This document shows, in pieces, positions 30,746 through 39,662 of a stretch of DNA of 64,000 nucleotides (positions are counted from its first letter, which is position 1; every line of letters starts with the position of its first letter). The stretch spans positions 372,001 through 436,000 of the forward strand of contig NZ_CP135439.1 in assembly GCF_032341995.1 (NCBI RefSeq), written 5' to 3'. The position numbers were made by a program, and so were the translations under genes. The notes beneath the pieces are model-generated. The model was not told where the DNA came from. It saw only the letters and a list, made by a program, of their open reading frames with translations, and did not search any database. Source of the stretch: Domibacillus sp. DTU_2020_1001157_1_SI_ALB_TIR_016. GTDB taxonomy: Bacteria; Bacillota; Bacilli; Bacillales; Domibacillaceae.

Positions 30746-32698
30746 ATGAAAAAAGCAGTTTCAATTGTGATGGCACTTGTATTACTATTCCCACTTTTGC
30801 CATTCCTAAACAGTAAAGTGCAGGCTGCAGATGATGTAACCGGCATTACCCTTGAAAAAGAAATCCGCGCGGTCATCGCCGCTGGCGTGATGAGCGGATA
30901 TGAAGATGGTACATATAAGCCTGAAAACAATGTAACACGTGAAGAGTTTGCCACATTTTTAGCCCGCGCCCTCGAATTGCCGGCTGGACCGGCTATGTTT
31001 AATGACGTTTCGCCATCTGCAAAGCTGGCTCCTTACATTTACGCTGCAGCGGCGGCTGGCATTGTTAATGGCGGGTCGAACGGCAACTTCTCTCCGAAGA
31101 TGACGATTACCCGTAAAGACATGGCGCTGATGATCAGCAATGCCCTTGATTATTTGAAAAAAGAAGCGGTATATGTGCAGCCTGATTTTACCGACATCGA
31201 TAACTTAAGCTCCGCACACCGGATTGCAATCGGTAAAAGCGTCAACCTCGGCATTATTTCCGGTTATGGAGACGGCCGCTTTGGCCCGGAAGATAACGCA
31301 CGCCGTGACCAGGCCGCTGCGTTTATTTACCGCCTGCTTGACGGGGATCTGCCAGAGCCGCCTGCAAAGAATTATCAAACAGCGAATATTGACAGCAGCG
31401 GAACGATTACACGCGCTCCGATGCAATACGAATCGTTTGATCTCGCTAAACAGGCGATGACCAAAAGCGGTTCTGAGCTTGTCCTAAAAGACGGAAAAAT
31501 TATTTACATGAAGAACTATGCGGGTCTTGTTTTCGCCAAGCCTGCAAGCAATGCGACAACGGTTTCCCTATATACAGACCCAGCACTTACAAACGCTAAA
31601 ACGTATGTGACCGCATCGGCGATCGGAAGCAGCGGGATTTCCACTGAGCTGCAATATATTACATCAACTAATTCCTATGTAAAAGTGTATCTTGGCGGAG
31701 AATATTATTATATGAAACAAGCAGATGCCCGCCTTGTGCCATATGAAGGTGCGAAGGGGAGAGGCTATTACGCTGTTTCCGGCGGTATGCTCATTCATAA
31801 CATTTATAATGTCGACACAAACAAAACCGTTTCTTACACGGCCGGGCCGGCGCCTTCTTTTATGCAGGCAGGTTCAAAGTATTATAGCTGGGACGGCATT
31901 TCGTTTTATAATGCCAGCGGCAAGTCAGTCGGACGGGCTTATCAATACTTCCAGTTCTTATCCGGCCGCTCTACAACGAGCTACACGGCCGCACAGCTGG
32001 ACAGCTATATTAAAAAAGCGCTCGCGGAGCGACAGGCTACCGGCCTTGCAAAATACGAGAATGCCACAACGAAAAGTAAGCTGATTGGCCTTGGTACAAT
32101 CGCGAAAAAGATAGAAAGCCAGTATCACGTAAATGCGCTTTTAATTGTCAGCATGGCGATTCATGAAAGTGACTACGGAATAAGCGACAAAGCACAGCAA
32201 TTAAACAATCTTTTCGGGATTGCTGTGTATGACTCCGATCCGAGCGGCGGAAAAGCATTCCAGACGGTAGAAGAAGGCGTGGTCCATCTTGTTGACGCCT
32301 ACTTTAAAGGTACAGCCGGTGACTGGCGCGGCGGCTACTTTACACCAAATGACTGGCGTGCATACGGCGCAGCACCAGGCAACAAATCAAATGGTATAAA
32401 CGTCAAGTATGCGTCCGATCCATACTGGGGTGCGAAGCTGGCAGGACATATGTACAACGTTGACAAAGAAATGGGCGGCAAAGACTTTGGCCGTTACACT
32501 CTCGCTTTTACAAACAAAGCGGGCGTTCACGTACGTGTCAGTGCGGGAGGAAGTGCCGTATACACTTATAACTTAACGAGAATGCCTGTTACGATTACGC
32601 AGACAGGCGATTGGATGCAGGTGATCTCCGACGTTCCAACTCGCATATCCGGATACCTTCAGCGAAGCGAAGTAAATATACTGCCGATTGCAAAATGA
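30746..32698 (+). CDS. SLH-anchored endo-beta-N-acetylglucosaminidase
   Basis: 650 residues from an ATG (GAAGGGAG about 12 nt upstream). Signal peptide about 1-27. Three N-terminal SLH repeats (about 30-205): GVMSGYEDGTYKPENNVTREE, GIVNGGSNGNFSPKMTITRKD and GIISGYGDGRFGPEDNARRDQ. A beta-rich linker follows to about 410. The glucosaminidase domain has the catalytic glutamate at about 474 in SMAIHESDYGISDKA, then LNNLFGIAVYDSDP. The last 70 residues (GVHVRVSAGGSAVYTYNLTR) are SH3-like. It cuts the glycan backbone, so with its neighbours every main type of peptidoglycan bond is covered. Confidence 0.92.
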   Translation: MKKAVSIVMALVLLFPLLPFLNSKVQAADDVTGITLEKEIRAVIAAGVMSGYEDGTYKPENNVTREEFATFLARALELPAGPAMFNDVSPSAKLAPYIYAAAAAGIVNGGSNGNFSPKMTITRKDMALMISNALDYLKKEAVYVQPDFTDIDNLSSAHRIAIGKSVNLGIISGYGDGRFGPEDNARRDQAAAFIYRLLDGDLPEPPAKNYQTANIDSSGTITRAPMQYESFDLAKQAMTKSGSELVLKDGKIIYMKNYAGLVFAKPASNATTVSLYTDPALTNAKTYVTASAIGSSGISTELQYITSTNSYVKVYLGGEYYYMKQADARLVPYEGAKGRGYYAVSGGMLIHNIYNVDTNKTVSYTAGPAPSFMQAGSKYYSWDGISFYNASGKSVGRAYQYFQFLSGRSTTSYTAAQLDSYIKKALAERQATGLAKYENATTKSKLIGLGTIAKKIESQYHVNALLIVSMAIHESDYGISDKAQQLNNLFGIAVYDSDPSGGKAFQTVEEGVVHLVDAYFKGTAGDWRGGYFTPNDWRAYGAAPGNKSNGINVKYASDPYWGAKLAGHMYNVDKEMGGKDFGRYTLAFTNKAGVHVRVSAGGSAVYTYNLTRMPVTITQTGDWMQVISDVPTRISGYLQRSEVNILPIAK

Positions 32699-32699
32699 A

Positions 32700-32738
32700 A
32701 AAAAGCCCGCTCAGGCCATTGTCTGAAGCGGGCTTTCC
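32700..32738 (+). terminator. Terminator after the glucosaminidase
   Basis: AAAGCCCGCT-CAG and CTG-AAGCGGGCTTT form a long stem with T-rich ends on both strands, so it probably also ends the small minus-strand gene next to it. Confidence 0.88.
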
Positions 32739-32749
32739 TTATCAATCCG

Positions 32750-32872
32750 TTATTGGGAAGGGGGCATCCAGTAAGATTCAATTCCAGTAAAGGAATCCGT
32801 CAAGTGATGGGCCACCTCTTTGTCTGCGTCTCCATGGGCTAAAAATCCGTATAAGAAAGTGATCATTTTCAT
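32750..32872 (-). CDS. Small 40-residue hypothetical peptide
   Basis: ATG at 32872 with AAAGGAG 9 nt upstream. The peptide begins MKMITFLYGFLAHGDADKEV and ends DSFTGIESYWMPPSQ. It has no signal peptide or clear membrane helix, though the first ten residues are hydrophobic. It is the only sign of a gene between the glucosaminidase and murJ, and it shares a bidirectional terminator. A good ribosome binding site and protein-like composition support it; the function is unknown. Confidence 0.45.
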   Translation of the reverse strand: MKMITFLYGFLAHGDADKEVAHHLTDSFTGIESYWMPPSQ

Positions 32873-33070
32873 CTAGAAAACTCCTTTCGAAATAAGATGT
32901 ATGAAGAATGTATCTTAAATATAAAGCATGAATAAAGAACAATCTCGCTTTTTGTTAGTTTATCTTACACAGTTTCTTTCTGGGACGTTTTGGCAGATTG
33001 TCGCACAAAGCAAGGAAATGGGGTAAAATAAACGAGGAAATTTAATAGAAAACTGGGGTGTACGACGACT

Positions 33071-34588
33071 ATGTCTTTGAAAAAAACAGCGCTGTGGCTT
33101 GCCCTTTTTGCGCTTATTGTCAAGCTGTCCGGATTTGTGCGTGAAAGTATTATGGCGTACAAATTCGGTGTCAGCAGCCAAACCGATGGTTACTTGCTTG
33201 CATTCTCTTTTATTACACTGGCGATTGCCATGATTGCCGGAGGGTTTAACAATGTGTTCCTGCCGATGTATGTGAAAAACAGGCAGGCCAATCCAGAACG
33301 CACGGACCGGACGGCGAGTGCCATTATGAATGTCACGTTTCTTCTATTTATATTGATCTCTATTCTGGGCTACTTGTTTGCGCCCTGGTTCGTGCCGCTT
33401 ATTTATGGAAACATGACCGAAGCAACAGCGGAAACAGCCATTTCGATCACGCGGTTTTTCTTTGTATTTATGTCTTTTATCGCGTTGACGAGTATTTTAG
33501 ATTCCTATTTACAGGGACGGCGTATTTTTGTTCCATCACAGGTGGCAAAGCTGCTGCAGACCGTCTTTGGGGTTTCATTCGCACTTCTTTTTGCCGATCA
33601 GTGGGGCATTGCCAGCCTTGCATACGGCTTTATGGCCGGAACCATTTTGGGTATTTTCGTTCAATTTTATTATTTATTTCGAACCGATTATCGGTGGAAG
33701 CCGGCACTGTCCGGAGACAAAGAATTTCAGCATTCCTTTCTTGTGCTGCTCGCACCGGCCATTCTCAGCTCGGTTGTCGGACAGATCAACGTGTTTGTGA
33801 ATAAAAGCTTTGCTTCCGGCATTGGGGAAGGCCCGGTTACGTATTTGAACAATGCCCAGCTGCTTTCCTCGATTCCGCATACGATTTATGCCACAACGAT
33901 TGCAGTGATTATCTTTACGCTGCTGGCTGAACAGATTGATGACCGTCCGCGGTTTCAAAACACGTTTTTCAGCGGCATGCAAATTTCATTGCTCACGCTG
34001 GCGCCTATTGCGGCTGGTCTTTGGGTTGTAGGGGAGCCGGTGCTGTCTTTTATTTTTGAACGGGGGAAATTCACCTCAGCAGATACACATCAGACATACG
34101 TGGCGCTTGTGTATTATTTGCCGACGATTGTGACGCAGGGGATGCAGTATATTGTGGCCAAAGCGTTGTATGCACAGGGGAAAACAAAAACCGTTTTTCG
34201 TATCAGTGTATTTACCATTGCGATTAACGCTCTGCTCAATTGGCTGTTTATCGGGCCGTTCGGCTATCCGGGTCTGGCACTGACCACCTCTATTGTGTCT
34301 CTTTATTACTTAACAACCTGTACCGTATTTGTATATAAAGATTTTGATAAGTCAGAGCCTGCCCGCCTGATCGGTCTGTTAATTCGGACAGCTGTTGTAA
34401 CGGCATTTATGGCTGTGCCGCTTTATTTCGTTCGCCCGTTTATTGAAGATTTGTACTCTCTCTGGCAGCTGGTGATTCTTGTCCCGATTGGTGCTGCCCT
34501 TTATATGGCCGGGCTGTTTCTTTTTTACAAGGAAGGATTCCGGAAGCTGCTTAGCCTGGTGAAACGAAACAAAGGAGCGCTGTCGTGA
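33071..34588 (+). CDS. murJ: MurJ-like lipid-linked precursor flippase (MOP superfamily)
   Basis: 505 residues with about 14 membrane helices. The N-terminal MurJ/MviN pattern KLSGFVRESIMAYKFGVSSQTDGYLLAFSF is clear, and basic residues line the early helices. MurJ flips lipid II, and relatives can flip other undecaprenyl-linked polymers. Here it overlaps by 4 nt (GTGA) a surface lipoprotein gene and lies between SLH proteins and the csaB locus, so a role in exporting the secondary wall polymer precursor is possible. Which lipid it moves cannot be told from sequence. Confidence 0.85.
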   Translation: MSLKKTALWLALFALIVKLSGFVRESIMAYKFGVSSQTDGYLLAFSFITLAIAMIAGGFNNVFLPMYVKNRQANPERTDRTASAIMNVTFLLFILISILGYLFAPWFVPLIYGNMTEATAETAISITRFFFVFMSFIALTSILDSYLQGRRIFVPSQVAKLLQTVFGVSFALLFADQWGIASLAYGFMAGTILGIFVQFYYLFRTDYRWKPALSGDKEFQHSFLVLLAPAILSSVVGQINVFVNKSFASGIGEGPVTYLNNAQLLSSIPHTIYATTIAVIIFTLLAEQIDDRPRFQNTFFSGMQISLLTLAPIAAGLWVVGEPVLSFIFERGKFTSADTHQTYVALVYYLPTIVTQGMQYIVAKALYAQGKTKTVFRISVFTIAINALLNWLFIGPFGYPGLALTTSIVSLYYLTTCTVFVYKDFDKSEPARLIGLLIRTAVVTAFMAVPLYFVRPFIEDLYSLWQLVILVPIGAALYMAGLFLFYKEGFRKLLSLVKRNKGALS

Positions 34589-36087
34589 AAAAAGCGCTGC
34601 TTCTTTTGCTGGCTGTGATTATCATGGCTGGCTGTACAGAAACGAAGGAAGAAGAGCCGGCAGACAGAGCGGAAATCCCGCTCGGCAGCCGGATGCTCGT
34701 ATTGGAAGCGGAAGGGCTTCGGCTGGAGCAAAAATTTCAGCCAGAAGGACTTGACTCGCTTTACAAAGACACGGTTTATAAATTGGACGCTCAGTCCGCA
34801 AGTATTACCGTTCGGGTGCGCAAGTTGAATAATGGCGACCAGTTTGTGATGACACGGCTGAGCGGTAAAGGGACGATAAAAGCAACAATCTCGATTCCGG
34901 GTGCGGACGATTATTATATGATAGACTGGACAAAGGACATGCCGGTGCGTGAGCACAATAAAGTGACCGGTGTCGATCCGACCAAGCCGCCTGTAGGGCT
35001 GCTCCGCTACACGAAGAATCATGAGTTTGTGAACGAGCTTGTGATGAGCCACTCGTTTACATCAAAAGAACTGACAGAATTGTACGGGAGCGGACGGGAA
35101 AGCCGGCTGCATGAGCTGCTTGCCGAAAAAAACACCGTAACCCATTCCAAAGAAGGGGTTCAGTTTGAATTAACGTCGGAACGGGACCAAATGGCTGACC
35201 AGTGGTTTTTGCTGGCCGACCATCCGCTTTTTGACGAAAGCAGCCATTTAAATGACTGGATTACGTTTCAAAAAGAACATTATAAAGAAGTAAACAACTG
35301 GTTTGCGGTAGACGGGCCAATGAAAAAACTGCCCTGGTCTGTTGAACCTTTTACAAAAGACGGATACGGACTTTATTTAGGTACAATGATCGAAAAAGAA
35401 GCGATTGACCGTTTTTTTAGAGACCAGGACCGTTATTTTTATGATTTAACCGTGCAGTCTGCGGCGAATCTGTGGACGTACCGGACATCACGTAATGATG
35501 TCATATGGAAAACTGAATTTACAAGTACGTGGCTGAAGCAAAAGTATGATATTACCGCGCCCTATGTCGATACCCGCCATAATGAGCTGATCGCGCTTTA
35601 TCTGCACCGGATCGGCAAGGAGCTCGGGGTGCCTGAGCTTGAAGCTGCACTCACGGATTATAGCGATTATTTGCTCAAATTAATCAGTATTGATAACATA
35701 GTGCCTGCGGAGAAGGGCTACTACCCGGCTGATTACTACTCGCCGCAGCAGGGTAAACAGTTTATCCATGCTTCGCTCAACCACTCACTCGGCGAAGCCA
35801 ATATGTTTATCAAAGCGTACAAAGAAACGAAAGAAAAAAAATATTTATTGGCGGCCCGCAATATTCGCCAGGCAGTCGAGTCAACCGGCGAGAAATGGAT
35901 TCGCCCGAATGGCGATCTTTGGTATCAGATTAACAGAGACGGCACATTCGACGGCGGAGACTATGAACTGCTGACGCTTTACGACCTGCGCCGCCACGAG
36001 AAGAATTGGAAAGAGTTAGGCGGAAAAACGAGTCCGATTTTGCAGAAATTGATTGAAAGTAAAGAACAGTATTTAAATTCAAAATAA
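34585..36087 (+). CDS. Lipoprotein resembling D-glucuronyl C5-epimerase family
   Basis: 500 residues from a GTG overlapping the murJ stop. Lipoprotein signal with lipobox IMAGC (C16). The N-terminal half is beta-rich. The C-terminal half is helical with an alpha/alpha-toroid look: AANLWTYRTSRNDVIWKTEF, HNELIALYLHRIGKEL, FIHASLNHSLGEANMFIKAYKETKEKKYLLAARNI. That pattern resembles the C-terminal domain of D-glucuronyl C5-epimerases and other sugar-processing toroids. With the flippase and polymer genes around it, a role in modifying a uronic-acid-containing wall polymer is inferred. Family assignment is tentative. Confidence 0.55.
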   Translation: MKKALLLLLAVIIMAGCTETKEEEPADRAEIPLGSRMLVLEAEGLRLEQKFQPEGLDSLYKDTVYKLDAQSASITVRVRKLNNGDQFVMTRLSGKGTIKATISIPGADDYYMIDWTKDMPVREHNKVTGVDPTKPPVGLLRYTKNHEFVNELVMSHSFTSKELTELYGSGRESRLHELLAEKNTVTHSKEGVQFELTSERDQMADQWFLLADHPLFDESSHLNDWITFQKEHYKEVNNWFAVDGPMKKLPWSVEPFTKDGYGLYLGTMIEKEAIDRFFRDQDRYFYDLTVQSAANLWTYRTSRNDVIWKTEFTSTWLKQKYDITAPYVDTRHNELIALYLHRIGKELGVPELEAALTDYSDYLLKLISIDNIVPAEKGYYPADYYSPQQGKQFIHASLNHSLGEANMFIKAYKETKEKKYLLAARNIRQAVESTGEKWIRPNGDLWYQINRDGTFDGGDYELLTLYDLRRHEKNWKELGGKTSPILQKLIESKEQYLNSK

Positions 36088-36100
36088 GTTTCGTTATAAT
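36072..36100 (+). promoter_or_regulatory. Candidate sigma-A promoter for gndA
   Basis: TTTAAA (36072-36077), 17 bp, then a perfect TATAAT (36095-36100), 39 bp before the gndA start. The -35 lies inside the end of the lipoprotein gene. Confidence 0.55.
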
Positions 36101-36138
36101 GCTTAATTAAGGGGAAAAAAGAAAGGATGGATTTCTTT

Positions 36139-37554
36139 ATGACAAAACAGCAAATTGGCGTAATCGGTCTTGCCGTAATGGGTAAAAACCTGGCGCTTAA
36201 TATCGAAAGCAGAGGCTACTCAGTAGCAGTATTTAACCGTTCTGCAGATAAAACGACCGCTTTCCTTCAGGAAGAAGCACAAGGCAAAAACTTCAAAGGC
36301 GCATACAGCGTAGAAGAATTTGTAAACTCACTTGAAAAACCGCGCAAAATTTTGCTCATGGTAAAAGCAGGTGCAGCAACAGATGCAACGATTGATTCTT
36401 TGAAGCCATACCTGGACAAAGGAGATATCATCATCGACGGCGGAAACACGTTCTTCCAGGACACTGTACGCCGCAACAAAGAGCTTGCCGGCCTTGGCTT
36501 TAACTTTGTCGGCACAGGCGTATCCGGCGGTGAAGAAGGAGCACTAAAAGGGCCTTCTATCATGCCAGGCGGACAGCGTGAAGCATTTGAACTTGTTCGT
36601 CCAATCTTTGAAGCGATCGCAGCAAAAGTAGACGGCGAAGCATGTACTACATACATCGGTCCAGACGGTGCCGGCCATTATGTAAAAATGGTGCACAACG
36701 GTATCGAGTACGGCGATATGCAGCTGATCTCAGAAGCATACTTTATCTTGAAGCATGTGATCGGCTTGTCAACAGAAGAGCTTGCTGACACATTTGCCGA
36801 GTGGAACAAAGGCGAGCTTGACAGCTACCTGATCGAAATCACAGCGGACATCTTCACGAAGAAAGATGACGAAACAGGCAAGGCGCTTGTAGACGTGATT
36901 TTAGACGCAGCCGGCCAAAAAGGAACAGGCAAATGGACGAGCCAAAACGCGCTTGACCTTGGCGTTCCGCTTCCAATCATCACAGAATCTGTTTTCGCAC
37001 GCTTTATTTCTGCTCTTAAAGAAGAGCGCGTAGAAGCAAGCAAGCAATTAAGCGGCCCTTCTCCGAAAGAAGTAGATTCAGATCAAAAGAAAGAATTGAT
37101 CGAAGCTGTCCGCCAGGCGCTTTACATGAGCAAAATCTGTTCATACGCACAAGGCTTTGCACAAATGAAAGCTGCATCAGAAGAGTACGACTGGAACCTT
37201 CGTTACGGCGACATCGCGATGATCTTCCGCGGCGGCTGCATCATCCGTGCGCAGTTCCTTCAAAAAATCAAAGAAGCATTCGACCGCAACGCAGAGCTTC
37301 CAAACCTGCTGTTGGACGAATACTTCAAAGATATCGTTCAAAATTACCAAACGTCGCTTCGTAAAGTTGTATCTCTTGCGATCGAGACCGGCATTCCGGT
37401 TCCATCTTTCGCGAGTGCTGTGGCATACTATGACAGCTACCGTACAGAAACACTGCCTGCGAACTTGATTCAAGCGCAGCGTGACTACTTCGGTGCGCAT
37501 ACGTACAAGCGTATTGACAAAGAAGGTACCTTCCACACTGAGTGGATGAAATAA
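36139..37554 (+). CDS. gndA: 6-phosphogluconate dehydrogenase (decarboxylating)
   Basis: Oxidises 6-phosphogluconate to ribulose 5-phosphate in the pentose phosphate pathway. I use the ATG at 36139, giving 471 residues ([25 protein letters not shown]), which matches the B. subtilis N-terminus; the ATG at 36127 is only four codons upstream. The nucleotide fold [12 protein letters not shown], the cofactor motif FNRSADKT, the substrate motif [21 protein letters not shown] and the catalytic [10 protein letters not shown] are all intact. Single gene with its own terminator. Confidence 0.97.
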   Translation: MTKQQIGVIGLAVMGKNLALNIESRGYSVAVFNRSADKTTAFLQEEAQGKNFKGAYSVEEFVNSLEKPRKILLMVKAGAATDATIDSLKPYLDKGDIIIDGGNTFFQDTVRRNKELAGLGFNFVGTGVSGGEEGALKGPSIMPGGQREAFELVRPIFEAIAAKVDGEACTTYIGPDGAGHYVKMVHNGIEYGDMQLISEAYFILKHVIGLSTEELADTFAEWNKGELDSYLIEITADIFTKKDDETGKALVDVILDAAGQKGTGKWTSQNALDLGVPLPIITESVFARFISALKEERVEASKQLSGPSPKEVDSDQKKELIEAVRQALYMSKICSYAQGFAQMKAASEEYDWNLRYGDIAMIFRGGCIIRAQFLQKIKEAFDRNAELPNLLLDEYFKDIVQNYQTSLRKVVSLAIETGIPVPSFASAVAYYDSYRTETLPANLIQAQRDYFGAHTYKRIDKEGTFHTEWMK

Positions 37555-37563
37555 GAATAATCG

Positions 37564-37597
37564 TACAGCCAGGGACGAGTCCCTGGCTGTTTTTTTG
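37564..37597 (+). terminator. Terminator of gndA
   Basis: ACAGCCAGGGAC-GAG-TCCCTGGCTGT followed by T7. Confidence 0.95.
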
Positions 37598-37610
37598 TGG
37601 GTCGGCTCGG

Positions 37611-37630
37611 CTTGGGCCGGAAAATAAAAA
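37611..37630 (+). repeat. GGGCCGGAAAA motif, left copy
   Basis: CTTGGGCCGGAAAATAAAAA. The same 14-base core, differing only at the first base, recurs to the right of the broken NERD gene (38381-38394), so the remnant is bracketed by copies. Confidence 0.5.
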
Positions 37631-37631
37631 T

Positions 37632-38350
37632 ATGGATACCGTCGTGATTACGCAGCAGATGATCTTCATTTTAGACGCCAAGCATTTTAGCGGCCGCCTT
37701 GTTTTCGACCGGTTAACGAGGCAGCTGAGAAGAGGAAATGTCACCTATGATGACCCCATTACGCAGGTGCTTCGCCACAAGCGCGGGCTGGAACAGTGGC
37801 TGGATCAGCCCATCCCTATTATGGCTGCGGTCGTTCTAACCCATCCAAACGTCCGCATAGAAATCACTCCTCCGGATGCCTTTGATCATTCCCTTATCCT
37901 CTATGCACAGGAAATCTCCGCAAAAGTTCATGAATTCTTCAGGGCAAACAAACCATTTTAGCCAAAACACAAGTATACAAAATCGCCAGTGAGCTTGAAC
38001 GGCACAACAAACCCTATGATCCGGATATCATGAAACAATTTCGGATTGAGCCTGCACACCTTCACACCGGCATCCAATGCCCATATTGCCGGTGCTGGTC
38101 GATTGAACGCGTAAAAAAAAGATGGCTTTGCCGAAAGTGCAGCACTTCTTTAAAGAACCCGCATCTCCCGGCTTTGAAAGAATATGTGCGGCTGTTCGGC
38201 ACAAAAGCGGTGAACAAAAAAATCAGAGCCTTTACGGGCATCCAATCAGAATCAGTCGCCAAAAAATTGTTAAGAAAGTGGGCGGTTGAAAAGAAAGGGG
38301 ACACAAAAGGGAGAGTGTATCATCTGCCGGAAGAATGGAAATGGGAATAA
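37632..38350 (+). pseudogene. NERD-domain protein, truncated and frameshifted
   Basis: The first frame (37632-37961) reads MDTVVITQQMIFILDAKHFSG...VTYDDPITQVLRHKRGLEQWL, the core of a NERD (nuclease-related) domain, and stops at a TAG. The second frame (37961-38350) reads AKTQVYKIASELERHNKPYDP, then a CxxC zinc-ribbon-like CPYCRCWSIERVKKRWLCRKC tail typical of these proteins. One extra base near 37956-37959 (TTTT to TTTTT) would join them. The N-terminal part of the NERD domain is missing, and a terminator lies just upstream. Most likely a decayed gene; the frameshift alone could be a sequencing error. Confidence 0.75.
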
Positions 38351-38360
38351 ACCATACAGT

Positions 38361-38476
38361 CTTCGGCCGGAAAAAAGAAATTTGGGCCGGAAAATCACAC
38401 GCTTGAGCCGGAAAAAGAAAATACCGGCCCAGGCAGACCGAAATCCGGCCCAAACCAAAAGTTTCCGGACCAAACA
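38361..38476 (+). repeat. Cluster of GGCCGGAAAA repeats, direct then inverted
   Basis: Three direct copies begin at about 38361, 38381 and 38402 (CTTCGGCCGGAAAA, TTTGGGCCGGAAAA, CTTGAGCCGGAAAA), about 20 bp apart. Inverted copies follow (ACCGGCCCAGG, TCCGGCCCAAA, TCCGGACCAAA). TTTGGGCCGGA (38381-38391) and TCCGGCCCAAA (38444-38454) are perfect inverted repeats of 11 bp. No gene fits here. Confidence 0.6.
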
Positions 38477-38477
38477 C

Positions 38478-38512
38478 GAAAAAAAGCCTCCCATTAAAGG
38501 GAAGCTTTATAA
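38478..38512 (-). terminator. Terminator of the csaB-glycosyltransferase unit
   Basis: On the minus strand AAGCTTCCC-TTTAAT-GGGAGGCTT is followed by a T-run. It overlaps the last codons of the GT4 gene. Confidence 0.85.
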
Positions 38513-39660
38513 ATCGACTCGTATTTCTCGGCAGCTGCCGTATGCGAATACTCATCTTCAATTTTTTTCCGGGCAGCCGCTGCATACTGAGCGCCTTTTT
38601 CCGGATGATCCAGCAATTCAATCATCGCATCGGATAATTCCTCAACGTTTTTCTCTTCAACTAGAAGTCCGTCTACGCCGTGGTTCACGATTTCTTTTAA
38701 TCCGCCGACCGCGCAGGCGATCAATGGTGAGCCGGAGCCCATCGCTTCAAGAGCGGAAATCGAAGTGGCTTCTTCTACACCGGCCGAGAATACGCTCGGT
38801 ACAAGCACCACATCAGCCAGTGCGTAATATTCTTTAATGACACTGTGATCGACGGCACCGAGTAAGTGCACGTTTTTCTCAATGCCGCGTTCTGCGATCA
38901 GGCGCTTCATTTCGTCCATCGCTTCACCGGTTCCGGCAAAAATCAGCTGAGCGTTCGGGTATTTCTCCAGTACCGGCGGGAACGAAAGAATCGGATAAAT
39001 TACACCGTTTTTCTTTGTTAAGCGGCGCGGTACGAAGAAAACAGGCGCTGTTGCATCGACGCCGTGCTTCTGGCGGTAAGTCGCTTTGTTCTCAGAATCC
39101 GGTTTAAAGTCATCGACATTAATGAAGTTGCGGATCGCTGTTCCATCAATGCCGGCTTCTTTTTTCACGTAATTTTTAATGCGAGTATCTACGGTAATGA
39201 CTGCGCGTGTTTTCCGGTAGCCTTCGCGTTCGACTTCCATCAGCTTGTCCGCATGCTTCGAGCCTTCTGCGACCGAACCTTTGGAAATCCCTTCATACGT
39301 TAAGTAGCCGTGAACGGTTGTAACGGTCGGTAAGCCTGCATTGATAGAAGCGCGTGTCGCGAATACATCCTGCGCATTGACGATATCATACTTTGGGCAG
39401 TCCGGGCGCTTCAGCATTTCTTCTAGAAAAGCCTGGCGACGCTCCAGCGTCCACACATAACCGGCACCAAGAGATGCTTTGTTTAAAAGAAACGATGGGC
39501 CGCGTGCGATAAAGTCACGCTTCCATTTCGGCACATCGCTGAAAGACAGCGTATCAACCTCATGGCCGCGTGCTTCAAGACCAATTTTCAATGTCGCCAT
39601 ATGCGTCGACAATCCGCCAAGATGCGGGTAATCATACGAAGTAGCAAGTAAAATTTTCAC
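38494..39660 (-). CDS. GT4-family glycosyltransferase
   Basis: 388 residues from a GTG at 39660. GT-B fold: N-terminal acceptor half starting MKILLATSYDYPHLGGLSTHM, C-terminal nucleotide-sugar half with FVPRRLTKKNGV, LIFAGTGEAMDEM and the EX7E motif in FSAGVEEATSISALEAMGSG. Such enzymes are retaining transferases. It lies 2 nt after csaB in the same direction, so it probably builds the repeat unit of the secondary cell wall polymer that CsaB pyruvylates. Donor and acceptor cannot be read from sequence. Confidence 0.88.
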   Translation of the reverse strand: MKILLATSYDYPHLGGLSTHMATLKIGLEARGHEVDTLSFSDVPKWKRDFIARGPSFLLNKASLGAGYVWTLERRQAFLEEMLKRPDCPKYDIVNAQDVFATRASINAGLPTVTTVHGYLTYEGISKGSVAEGSKHADKLMEVEREGYRKTRAVITVDTRIKNYVKKEAGIDGTAIRNFINVDDFKPDSENKATYRQKHGVDATAPVFFVPRRLTKKNGVIYPILSFPPVLEKYPNAQLIFAGTGEAMDEMKRLIAERGIEKNVHLLGAVDHSVIKEYYALADVVLVPSVFSAGVEEATSISALEAMGSGSPLIACAVGGLKEIVNHGVDGLLVEEKNVEELSDAMIELLDHPEKGAQYAAAARKKIEDEYSHTAAAEKYESIYKASL

Positions 39661-39662
39661 GT

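Noticed and set aside
36127..36138. Upstream ATG as start of gndA
   Set aside because: It would add only MDFF, and the ATG at 36139 aligns with the N-terminus of the B. subtilis enzyme.
38286..38837. Plus-strand frame of 183 codons after the NERD remnant
   Set aside because: It starts within the NERD frame, crosses the GGCCGGAAAA array and a terminator, and overlaps the GT4 gene; very basic and without a family pattern.
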